Positions 34,876 to 41,222 of a DNA stretch of 41,222 bases are shown piece by piece (position 1 is the first letter of the stretch; the number at the start of each line of letters is the position of its first letter). The stretch comes from an uncultured bacterium (GTDB taxonomy: Bacteria; Elusimicrobiota; Elusimicrobia; Elusimicrobiales; Elusimicrobiaceae): contig CASEVY010000003.1 in NCBI GenBank assembly GCA_949291515.1, positions 1 through 41,222 on the forward strand, written 5' to 3'. The position numbers were made by a program, and so were the translations under genes. The notes below the pieces were generated by a model. The model saw nothing but the letters and a program-made list of their open reading frames with translations, was not told the origin of the DNA and searched no databases.

Positions 34876-34937
34876 TTGCTCGGATAAAAAGTTTAGGGAA
34901 AGACTCCGCTTAGGGGGACTCTTTGGAATGCGAGCAA
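34876..34937 (+). ncRNA. Candidate structured RNA element in the CMD 3' region
   Basis: TTGCTCG (34876-34882) pairs with CGAGCAA (34931-34937). Inside, AAAGACTCC (34899-34907) pairs with GGACTCTTT (34916-34924), with one C-C mismatch. GAATG (34926-34930) could instead pair with CATTC (34943-34947), giving a mutually exclusive fold. A terminator follows at 35016-35045. It may be a 3'UTR-derived RNA or only a processed tail; no known RNA family is recognised. Confidence 0.25.
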
Positions 34938-35015
34938 TGCGCCATTCAGCTGGCTAAGCTCTTGATTGGGCAATTATGTGGCGATAAAGCAGATAGATAT
35001 ATTATTAAGGCATAA

Positions 35016-35045
35016 AAAAACCGGTACTTTAAAGTACCGGTTTTT
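35016..35045. terminator. 30-base perfect palindrome, bidirectional terminator
   Basis: AAAAACCGGTACTTT is followed directly by its reverse complement, giving T-runs on both strands. It separates the CMD gene from the convergent hydrogenase gene. Confidence 0.92.
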
Positions 35046-35061
35046 GCGTTTAAATGCTTTT

Positions 35062-36534
35062 TTATTCCGAAGCCTTTACCTGGAAGCTCTCTACGCCGGC
35101 TTTTTGCGCGTAAGCCTCTTCCTGTTCTCTGGCCTCTTTGATGGGCTTTATCGTAGAGCAGCCGCCGACGCATCCGCCGGGGCAGCACATAACTTCCACC
35201 AAATTGCCGGCAGATTTGCCGGTCTTTGCATAGGCTTTAAGTTTAAAGATATTCTTTTTGTCTATGCCGGCGATAAGTTCTTCTTTAATTAAAGCCGCGT
35301 AGTCGCCCGCCGCTTTTTTGACGGTTTGGGTTACTCCGCCGGTTATGCCGAACTTTAAGGCCTCTACCGTGGCTTTGCGGTCGAATTCCGTTTCGGCGCA
35401 AGCCTCAAGGTTTATGCCTTTGCCGAATATCATCGCTTTAAGCTCTTCATAGCTTATTACGTAATCGACATATTCGTCGGTCTGGGCCTCTTTGCGTTTG
35501 GAAAGGCAAGGCCCTACGAAGACCGTTATTGCCTCCGGTATCTCTTTCTTTACCAGCTGGGCGGTATAGTGCATAGGCGTACCGGTGTCGGAGATATATT
35601 GCAGCAATTCCGGGATATGTTTCTTGGCCAAACGCGTATAGGCGTGGCAGCAGGAAGTAGTCATAAAGGGCCGTTTTTCGTCTACCACTTTCTCTATAAA
35701 CTCTGCCGCTTCTTTCTGTGCGGTGATATCCGCGCCGAGTGCTACTTCGTATACGTGGGTAAAACCCAACTCTTTTATGGCGGTGGCGAGCTGCCCTACC
35801 GATATGCCGAATTGTCCCGCTATCGAAGGCGCTACCATAGCCACCAAAGGTTTACCCGCTTTGGTCTGCTTCAGCACGTCCAAAATTTGGCTGCGTTCCA
35901 TAATCGCGCCGAACGGGCAGTTCTTCATACAGTTGCCGCAGCTTATGCATAATGAATGGTCTATTTTTGCGATGCCTTTTTCGTTCTTCTTTATGGCGTT
36001 TACGGGGCAGGATTCCTCGCACGGTACGGTAAGTTTAAGTATTGCGCCGTAGGGGCACGCGTCTTTGCACTTGCCGCAGCTTTTGCATTTGTCCTGGTCG
36101 ATATGCGCCTTATGATTGCTTACGGTTACGGCGTTAAAGAAGCAGGCGTTTTCGCACTTTCTGGCCAGACAGCCTTGGCAAAGTTCGCTTACCATATATC
36201 TGCTTTTTACGCAGGCAGAGCAGGCGCTTTCCAAAACTGTCAGCAATTTATTGCTTTTGTGGTCAAACTGAGGATTATTCTGTCCTACATATTCGTTTAA
36301 AGGGATTGCTTCGTCGACTTCGTTGACGGAATAGCCGAAAGCGGCCAAAGCGCGAAGTTTCAATATTGCGCGTTCCTTATATACGCAGCAACGGAACGCC
36401 GCTTCGCTGCCTTTGGGGATAATATTCCAAGGAAGGTGGTTGATGTCCTTTTCCAATGTGCCTTTATAGAACATTGAACAGATTTCTTCCAGCACTTCCA
36501 TTTTAAAGTGTTCGGAGTAATTTCTTTTTGTCAT
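35062..36534 (-). CDS. Monomeric [FeFe] hydrogenase, group B-like
   Basis: 490 residues. An N-terminal Cys block (CSACVKSRYMVSELCQGCLARKC, residues 105-127) precedes two 4Fe-4S ferredoxin motifs (CKSCGKCKDACP 150-161, CISCGNCMKNCP 196-207). The H-cluster domain has all ligands: TSCC (293-296), GPCLSKRKEA (C343) and MCCPGGCVGGC (C451, C455). The layout matches group B hydrogenases of gut anaerobes. Position 297 is His where TSCCP is usual. The maturases HydEFG and a bifurcating partner are not in the window. It probably handles ferredoxin-linked H2 turnover. Leaderless-type start. Confidence 0.88.
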   Translation of the reverse strand: MTKRNYSEHFKMEVLEEICSMFYKGTLEKDINHLPWNIIPKGSEAAFRCCVYKERAILKLRALAAFGYSVNEVDEAIPLNEYVGQNNPQFDHKSNKLLTVLESACSACVKSRYMVSELCQGCLARKCENACFFNAVTVSNHKAHIDQDKCKSCGKCKDACPYGAILKLTVPCEESCPVNAIKKNEKGIAKIDHSLCISCGNCMKNCPFGAIMERSQILDVLKQTKAGKPLVAMVAPSIAGQFGISVGQLATAIKELGFTHVYEVALGADITAQKEAAEFIEKVVDEKRPFMTTSCCHAYTRLAKKHIPELLQYISDTGTPMHYTAQLVKKEIPEAITVFVGPCLSKRKEAQTDEYVDYVISYEELKAMIFGKGINLEACAETEFDRKATVEALKFGITGGVTQTVKKAAGDYAALIKEELIAGIDKKNIFKLKAYAKTGKSAGNLVEVMCCPGGCVGGCSTIKPIKEAREQEEAYAQKAGVESFQVKASE

Positions 36535-36540
36535 AATGAT

Positions 36541-36546
36541 ATTTTA
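36541..36546 (-). promoter_or_regulatory. -10 box TAAAAT six bases before the hydrogenase start (leaderless)
   Basis: Minus strand reads TAAAAT-ATCATT-ATG. This gives the hydrogenase its own transcript, separate from rex upstream. Confidence 0.6.
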
Positions 36547-36620
36547 GCATATTGGAAGGGTCGGAAAAAGCGGGCAAAATGCTCTTTCGGATAGCGGCTT
36601 CGGCGCTTAAATTTTAAATA

Positions 36621-37244
36621 TTAGTTTTTGAGTTTCAGGCAAAGCAGCGCCAAACCGATGCTTAGATCCTCGTTTTGCAGCGCTATGTGCTGTGGGACTT
36701 TAATATCCGCCGGCGAGAAATTCCAAATAGCCTTTATGCCTGCTCCGACCAAAGTATCGGCTACGCCCTGCGCCGCGTAGGCTGGTACGGATATTATTGC
36801 GGTGGTGATTTTATTTGTTTGAACGTAAGAAGCCAAATGCTCTATGTGCAGTACGTTTTTATTGTCGGCTTTGGTTATATCGGTATCGAAGGCGGCTACC
36901 ATATTAAAGCCGTGTTTTTTAAAGCCTTCGTAATGGAACAAAGCCGAGCCCAATTTGCCGTAACCCACAAGACAAACGTCTCTTTCCTTCTGCCAGCCCA
37001 AAAAATGCTGTATGGCGGCTATGCTGCCCTTTACGTTGTATCCGAGTCTGGTTTTGCCCGGCGCTTTGGCCAGCAGCATATCTTTTTTGACCAAAATCGG
37101 CCTTAGGCTTAGTTTTGAGGCTATCTCTACCGAAGATATATACTGTCTGCCGTAGCGGAACATATCGTTAAAGAGCCTCAAATATTGAGGCATACGTTTA
37201 ACCGCTTGGATATTACCGGCGTTTTGTTTTTCGGATTTGTTCAT
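36621..37244 (-). CDS. rex: Redox-sensing transcriptional repressor Rex
   Basis: 207 residues, typical length. A winged-helix DNA-binding half (QYISSVEIASKLSLRPILVKKDM, residues about 35-58) precedes the Rossmann domain with VCLVGYGKLGSALFHYEGF (GXGXXG). A C-terminal swapped helix follows. Rex senses the NADH/NAD+ ratio and represses fermentation genes such as adhE and hydrogenases, exactly its neighbours here. It lies after an adhE terminator. No consensus Rex palindrome is seen in the flanking spacers, and no Shine-Dalgarno or -10 box directly precedes the ATG. Confidence 0.93.
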   Translation of the reverse strand: MNKSEKQNAGNIQAVKRMPQYLRLFNDMFRYGRQYISSVEIASKLSLRPILVKKDMLLAKAPGKTRLGYNVKGSIAAIQHFLGWQKERDVCLVGYGKLGSALFHYEGFKKHGFNMVAAFDTDITKADNKNVLHIEHLASYVQTNKITTAIISVPAYAAQGVADTLVGAGIKAIWNFSPADIKVPQHIALQNEDLSIGLALLCLKLKN

Positions 37245-37274
37245 TGCTTTGATGATTTTTGCGTATTTTGATAA

Positions 37275-37302
37275 GAGGCCGCCGCTTTTGTACGGCGGCC
37301 TC
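37275..37302 (-). terminator. Intrinsic terminator of adhE
   Basis: GAGGCCGCCG pairs with CGGCGGCCTC around an 8-base loop; the minus-strand tail is TTATCAAAA. Some read-through into rex is possible because the T-tract is poor. Confidence 0.75.
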
Positions 37303-37310
37303 TCTGATAT

Positions 37311-39971
37311 TTATTTCTTTGCGGCTTTCGCCTTTTTCTGAGCGACCAATTCTTCCCCGTAGTAAGCCTTGAGGAACAGTTCCTTTATTTCGCTTACCAA
37401 AGGATATCTGGCGTTGCCGCCCGTACATTGATCGTCGAACGCGAGTTCTGACATTTCGTCGAGTTTCGCCAAGAAGTCCGCTTCCGGTATGCCGTACTCT
37501 TTAATGGAAGTCGGTATATTAAGCCCTCTTTTGAGTTTTTCTATCTCAAGTACGAGCTTATCGACTTTTTGGCCCTTGTCGTCTTTGGAGTTGTCCAACC
37601 CGAGGAAATGCGCGATCTTGGCATAGCGTCCTTTGACGAAAGGATATTTATACTGAGGGAACAAACCTTGTTTCGTCGGTTTTTCCGTAGCGTTGAACTC
37701 TATTACGTAGCTGATGAGCAAGGCATTGGCCAAACCGTGCGGAACGTGGAATATGCCGCCCAATTTATGCGCCATGGAGTGGCACAGTCCCAAGAACGCG
37801 TTGGCAAAAGACATACCGGCTATCGTAGCGGCATAGTGCATTTTCTCGCGGGCGTTGGGGTTCTGCGCGCCTTCGTCGTAGGATACTTTAAGATATTTAA
37901 ATACCAATCTTAAAGCCTCCAGAGCCTGCCCCTCGGTGAAGTTCGTGGAGAATATGGAAGTGTAAGATTCTATCGCGTGTACCATAACGTCCAAGCCCGA
38001 GAAAGCGGTCAGGGATTTTGGCATATTCATTACGAATTCGGGATCGACGATTGCCATATCCGGCGTTAAGGCATAGTCCGTAATGGCGTATTTGGTGTTT
38101 GTCCTCTCGTCGGTGATAATCGTGAAGGGAGTTACCTCCGAACCGGTGCCGGAAGTGGTGGGTATAGCCACCATAACGGCTTTTTTGCCGAGCTCCGGCA
38201 GAGGATAAATTCTCTTCCTTATGTCCATAAAACGCGCGGCGATGTCGTCAAAGCTCATATTCGGGTTTTCGTACATAAGCCAAATCATTTTGCCGGCGTC
38301 CATAGGCGATCCGCCGCCAAGCGCGATGATCAAATCGGGCTGGAAGGAATCGGTAATGTGCAAGGCTTCGTGAATGGTTGCCAAGTCCGGATCGGGCTTT
38401 ACCGCGCTGAATACTCTTATCGACATTCCGAGGTTTTCAAGCACGTCTCTTACCATTGCCACGTAACCGAAAGTTTCCATCGATTTGTCAGTTATGATGA
38501 AAGCTCTTTTCTTGTCTTTGAGCTCTTCAAGGGCGAGTTTTAAAGCGCCTCTCTTAAAGTAGATTTTCTTGGGTACTTTGTACCAGTACATATTTTCTCT
38601 TCTTTCGGCAACGGATTTAATGTTCATAAGGTGTTTTACTCCGATATTTTCGCTGACGGAGTTACCGCCCCAGGAGCCGCACCCCAAAGTGAGGGAAGGC
38701 GCAAGCCTGAAGTTGTAAACATCGCCAATGGCGCCCTGCGAAGAGGGCATATTGATAAGAGTTCTGCCGGTGTGCATCGTCTTTTGGAAAAGCTCGATAT
38801 GCTTTTTGTTGGCTTCGTCCGTATAAAGAACGGACGTATGGCCCGCACCGCCCAGCTCGATGAGAGCTTCGGCCGTATCTACGGCGTGCTCAAAAGAGTC
38901 GGATTTGTAAAAGCCGAGTATCGGGGAGAGTTTCTCGTGCGAGAAAATTTCCTCGTCGCCGACTACCGAACATTCCGCTATAAGTATCTTGGTATGTTCC
39001 GGCACTTTTACGCCCGCCATCTGCGCTATTTTGTAAGCGCTCTGCCCGACTATCGCGGCGTTTAATTTGTGCCCGTCCGGCATAATAAGTTTGCCGACTG
39101 CGGATTTTTCCTTCTTGCTCAAGAAGTAGCAGCCTCTTAAAACGAATTCGTCTTTGACGGCTTCGTAAATGGGGGCTTCAACTATTACGGATTGTTCGCT
39201 CGCGCAAATTACGCCGTTGTCAAAGGTCTTGCTCATAATTACCGAGCTTACCGCCATTTTAATATCGGCCGTAGCGTCTATCACTACCGGAGTGTTGCCC
39301 GCGCCGACGCCGATTGCCGGTTTGCCGGAGCTGTATGCCGCATGTACCATACCGGGGCCGCCCGTAGCTAAAATCAAGTTAATGCCGGGGTGGCGCATAA
39401 GCGCGTCGGAAAGCTGCATAGTAGGCTCTTCTATCCAGCCGATGATGTTCTTGGGCGCGCCGGCTTCCACCGCCGCGTTGAGTACTATTCTGGCGGCTTC
39501 TATCGTGCATTTCTTGGCGCGCGGATGCGGGGAAAATACTATGCCGTTCCTCGTTTTTAAGGCCAAAAGCGATTTGAATATTGCCGTAGCCGTCGGGTTA
39601 GTCGTGGGAACTACGCCCGCGATTATGCCGATAGGCTCCGCTATTTGTTTGTATCCGAAAGAATCGTCGTCCGTTATCACGCCGCAGGTTTTTGTGTCTT
39701 TATAACTGTTATATATGTATTCCGAAGCGAAATGGTTCTTTATAACTTTATCTTCCATTATGCCCATTCCAGTTTCGGCAACCGCGAGTTTTGCAAGATA
39801 TATGCGGTTTCTGGCCGCGGCCATCGCCGCCGCCCTGAATATCTTGTCTACGGATTGCTGGTCAAAGTTGGCGTACTCTTTTTGCGCCGCTTTGACTTTT
39901 TCGACTACGGCATTAAGCTGTTTAAGTGCCGCGTCGTCGTTTTGAGTCGTGTTTTTTTTGGTTTCTGCCAT
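37311..39971 (-). CDS. adhE: Bifunctional aldehyde/alcohol dehydrogenase
   Basis: 886 residues, full length. The N-terminal CoA-acylating aldehyde dehydrogenase (about 1-440) has GIVFSPHPRAKKC and the catalytic Cys256 in NGVICASEQ. The C-terminal iron alcohol dehydrogenase (about 465-875) has IALGGGSPMDAGKMIWLMYE, TSGTGSEVTPF and the His-rich HSMAHKLGGIFHVPHGLANAL metal site. It reduces acetyl-CoA to ethanol with two NADH and forms spirosome filaments. The Lys/Ala tail is unremarkable. A good promoter and two copies of an unassigned repeat lie upstream. Confidence 0.97.
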   Translation of the reverse strand: MAETKKNTTQNDDAALKQLNAVVEKVKAAQKEYANFDQQSVDKIFRAAAMAAARNRIYLAKLAVAETGMGIMEDKVIKNHFASEYIYNSYKDTKTCGVITDDDSFGYKQIAEPIGIIAGVVPTTNPTATAIFKSLLALKTRNGIVFSPHPRAKKCTIEAARIVLNAAVEAGAPKNIIGWIEEPTMQLSDALMRHPGINLILATGGPGMVHAAYSSGKPAIGVGAGNTPVVIDATADIKMAVSSVIMSKTFDNGVICASEQSVIVEAPIYEAVKDEFVLRGCYFLSKKEKSAVGKLIMPDGHKLNAAIVGQSAYKIAQMAGVKVPEHTKILIAECSVVGDEEIFSHEKLSPILGFYKSDSFEHAVDTAEALIELGGAGHTSVLYTDEANKKHIELFQKTMHTGRTLINMPSSQGAIGDVYNFRLAPSLTLGCGSWGGNSVSENIGVKHLMNIKSVAERRENMYWYKVPKKIYFKRGALKLALEELKDKKRAFIITDKSMETFGYVAMVRDVLENLGMSIRVFSAVKPDPDLATIHEALHITDSFQPDLIIALGGGSPMDAGKMIWLMYENPNMSFDDIAARFMDIRKRIYPLPELGKKAVMVAIPTTSGTGSEVTPFTIITDERTNTKYAITDYALTPDMAIVDPEFVMNMPKSLTAFSGLDVMVHAIESYTSIFSTNFTEGQALEALRLVFKYLKVSYDEGAQNPNAREKMHYAATIAGMSFANAFLGLCHSMAHKLGGIFHVPHGLANALLISYVIEFNATEKPTKQGLFPQYKYPFVKGRYAKIAHFLGLDNSKDDKGQKVDKLVLEIEKLKRGLNIPTSIKEYGIPEADFLAKLDEMSELAFDDQCTGGNARYPLVSEIKELFLKAYYGEELVAQKKAKAAKK

Positions 39972-39999
39972 TGTTTGGTTTCTCCGGTTTTACTGCTTC

Positions 40000-40140
40000 T
40001 AAGTATAAAGTAATTGGTATACTTATGTATCTATTATAGCAATTACATCTTTACAATGCAACAACTAAACAAAACTTTAAATTCTCGTTAGTAATATTGA
40101 GTATATTTAAAGTTAATTGGTATCTTTTAGTATCTAATAT
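40000..40140. repeat. Two-copy operator-like repeat around the adhE promoter
   Basis: TAATTGGTAT, then TT at the same spacing, then GTATCTA occurs at 40011-40037 and again at 40114-40140 (103 bases apart). Each copy has two GTATNN half-sites ten bases apart. The proximal copy overlaps the start of transcription and is enclosed in the inverted pair TAAGTATA (40000-40007) / TATACTTA (40018-40025). The distal copy lies about 53 bases upstream of the -35 box. It does not match the known Rex consensus. Confidence 0.55.
40033..40061 (-). promoter_or_regulatory. adhE promoter
   Basis: On the minus strand TTGCAT (40056-40061), a 17-base spacer and a perfect TATAAT (40033-40038). Transcription would start near 40026, about 55 bases before the ATG. 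Confidence 0.65.
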
Positions 40141-40298
40141 GTGGTTTTATTTGTTTTGCGTTCCATTGTAAATCCCGTTTTAAATCAGTGGGGAATTTAT
40201 TTATATCCTTTATTGGGCTGAGTTAATAATTGCAGGGCTTTTAAAAATTGATTAAATATCTCTTTTTTTCAAACAAGTTCTGAAACGCAAAAAAACGC

Positions 40299-40326
40299 TT
40301 GACTGTTTTTTTTTTTTTGATAAATT
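40299..40326 (+). promoter_or_regulatory. Candidate promoter with a 13-T spacer
   Basis: TTGACT (40299-40304) and TAAATT (40321-40326) are 16 bases apart. The spacer is G, thirteen T (40306-40318), then GA. One extra T would bring the spacing to the ideal 17. The Cys-rich gene starts about 100 bases downstream. The remaining 40141-40428 holds no gene. Confidence 0.45.
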
Positions 40327-40428
40327 TCTTCTGTAACACTAGCTCATATTACTGTAAATGTTTTTATTTTTCCGAGATTGCTTTATGAGCCTTTTTTCAT
40401 AGATAGGATATAAAAAGGAGGAGATTGA

Positions 40429-40965
40429 ATGGATATGTTAATAAAAAAAGTTTCTATGAAGATGTTTTTTATGGTTTTGTGTTTTCTTCCGGCTTCGGTT
40501 TTGGTTTATGCGGAGAGTTGTTCTTCGGTTGGAAAAATAGAATATAAATATACAGCCAAAGGGTGCAGTTATATCACAGAAAAGAGGACCTGCTGTGCTA
40601 ATAAAACTTGGAGTGCTTGGAACGGGAAATGTCCCATTGCTCCAGTTTCATCTTCGATAGTTCAACATCTGGAGTGCAAGGGTACAAGCTATATCTATGA
40701 ATCGTTTGGGAACGGTATGTTTCAAGATTCATATCCACCTACATTTACTATACCTTATCCAAAATGTTCGACCAGTAATATTTGTTCGGGAAAATCTGAA
40801 GGTTATATCTGTTACCAAAGTTATACCGCTAAGGAGGAACAATGTTATCGAGATGTTGATTGCAGATATTGGTCGGAGGATGGAACCTTTGATCAAAGCA
40901 AAGAATGCTATTGGGGAGGTTCGGCCGATGTTACCATTAAAATTGTTACTTGCAAATCTTCTTGA
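40429..40965 (+). CDS. Cysteine-rich secreted protein of unknown function
   Basis: 178 residues. A Sec signal ends at VYA28 before ESC. The mature part holds 13 Cys, including a CC pair in RTCCANKTWSAWNGKCP, a short Cys/Trp repeat style seen in surface or pilin-like proteins of some gut lineages. No domain is recognised. AAGGAGGAG precedes the ATG. Many disulfides imply an extracytoplasmic place; adhesion or a toxin-like role cannot be distinguished. Composition is more AT-rich than the metabolic genes, which fits an accessory gene. No neighbour shares an operon with it. Confidence 0.75.
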   Translation: MDMLIKKVSMKMFFMVLCFLPASVLVYAESCSSVGKIEYKYTAKGCSYITEKRTCCANKTWSAWNGKCPIAPVSSSIVQHLECKGTSYIYESFGNGMFQDSYPPTFTIPYPKCSTSNICSGKSEGYICYQSYTAKEEQCYRDVDCRYWSEDGTFDQSKECYWGGSADVTIKIVTCKSS

Positions 40966-41020
40966 TAAAGAGGAGTTAACTTATATTGGTTGTGCCGCCA
41001 ATATATGTGCAGGTTAGGAG

Positions 41021-41109
41021 GTTGAGTTTTGGTTTTATAAAAAGATTTACCGAAGAAAAAATCTTCGGCTCTCAACTAACTGCCCCGCCGCTAAAACGGC
41101 GGGGTTTTT
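41021..41109 (+). terminator. Nested hairpins and intrinsic terminator after the Cys-rich gene
   Basis: GTTGAG (41021-41026) pairs with CTCAAC (41071-41076) and encloses the hairpin CCGAAGA-AAAAA-TCTTCGG (41050-41068). Then CCCCGCCG (41083-41090) and CGGCGGGG (41097-41104) form a terminator stem followed by TTTTT. It could be a small RNA with its terminator or simply the 3' end of the Cys-rich transcript. Confidence 0.6.
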
Positions 41110-41123
41110 GTATGTTGTGAAAA

Positions 41124-41142
41124 CCCCCAGCTAGGCTGGGGG
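41124..41142 (+). repeat. Edge hairpin, copy 2 (CCCCCAGC-TAG-GCTGGGGG)
   Basis: The counterpart of 113-131 in the same orientation, preceded by TTGTGAAAA. One base pair is changed on both arms and the TAG loop is identical. A second small hairpin, GGTAAA/TTTACC, follows at about 41147-41161. Confidence 0.6.
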
Positions 41143-41186
41143 TTCGGTAAAGGTTTTACCGTTGCCCAAAATAGAAAAACTCCTTT

Positions 41187-41221
41187 TGTTATAATAAATT
41201 GCCTGTGCTAGCAGGCAATTT
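41187..41221 (+). promoter_or_regulatory. Extended -10 promoter with a palindrome at its start point
   Basis: TG-T-TATAAT (41187-41195) is followed at once by the inverted repeat AAATTGCCTG (41196-41205) / CAGGCAATTT (41212-41221) with a six-base centre. The palindrome would cover the start of transcription, an operator position. It would drive a gene beyond the right edge. Confidence 0.45.
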
Positions 41222-41222
41222 A

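Noticed and set aside
39972-40200. Canonical Rex operator upstream of adhE
   Set aside because: No TTGTTAA-N4-TTAACAA-like palindrome is present; only the different GTATCT-type repeat is seen.
40697-41017. 106-codon plus-strand frame overlapping the Cys-rich gene
   Set aside because: It lies mostly inside the Cys-rich gene in another frame, has no ribosome-binding site and no signal peptide.
41022-41120. Short frame starting directly after AGGAGG at 41016-41021
   Set aside because: The start would touch the ribosome-binding site and the frame reads through the intrinsic terminator.
1-41222. tRNA, rRNA, CRISPR arrays, riboswitch classes
   Set aside because: I looked through all spacers for T-loop-like GGTTCRA strings, regularly spaced repeats and familiar riboswitch cores and saw none that held up.

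Overview
The window reads as a chromosomal segment of a Gram-negative, strictly fermentative bacterium. It carries Kdo/heptose lipopolysaccharide genes (kdsB, a heptose-phosphate kinase, gmhB, lpxL, lpxK), lipoproteins, a TolC-dependent efflux system, and a bifunctional AdhE beside a Rex-type redox sensor and a monomeric [FeFe] hydrogenase. This combination would suit a gut anaerobe, for example of the Elusimicrobiota. That taxonomic guess is inference; there is no rRNA or other marker here to prove it.

Layout, left to right. 1-1838 is almost gene-free: a truncated reading-frame tail, two strong hairpins, and about 1.3 kb of very AT-rich DNA with seven exact copies of ATTCTATAA in either orientation. 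1839-2834 holds a macro-domain protein and a base-excision glycosylase. 3013-4402 holds two divergent lipoproteins of unknown function. 4407-7503 is nadA-nadC-aminotransferase. 7699-8820 is alanine dehydrogenase. 8953-15048 is a tight minus-strand envelope operon (lpxL, gmhB, DUF3108 lipoprotein, heptose kinase, kdsB, pyrG), with lpxK divergent. 16510-23651 covers carbohydrate and chaperone genes (CBM20-GH77 glucanotransferase, MFS, CbpA, PfkB kinase, MFS). 23687-25202 is an isolated phage terminase pair. 25334-27095 encodes two LPS-type glycosyltransferases, followed by a TPR lipoprotein. 27857-32266 is a TolC-MacA-MacB-type export operon. 32491-34807 holds an RmlD-type reductase and an exported cupin/carboxymuconolactone-decarboxylase pair behind a textbook MerR-type promoter. 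35062-39971 is the fermentation block adhE, rex, [FeFe] hydrogenase. 40429-40965 encodes a Cys-rich secreted protein. The right edge is hairpin-rich.

Most operons end in clear intrinsic terminators. Regulatory structure is unusually legible. Five minus-strand transcription units have a TAtAAT/TAAAAT box exactly six bases before the start codon and no Shine-Dalgarno, as expected for leaderless mRNAs. adhE has a good sigma-70-type promoter flanked by two copies of an unassigned repeat. The Cys-rich gene has a 13-T tract inside a candidate promoter spacer. The same compensated hairpin (CCCCC-R-GC-TAG-GC-Y-GGGGG) lies at both window edges in the same orientation, which suggests insertion-sequence ends flanking the segment.

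Working together: NAD synthesis (nadA/nadC), NADH re-oxidation and sensing (AdhE, Rex, hydrogenase, possibly alanine dehydrogenase), intracellular alpha-glucan and sugar use (MalQ, PfkB kinase, MFS), and outer-membrane LPS construction are the main themes. No tRNA, rRNA, CRISPR array or complete mobile element was found.
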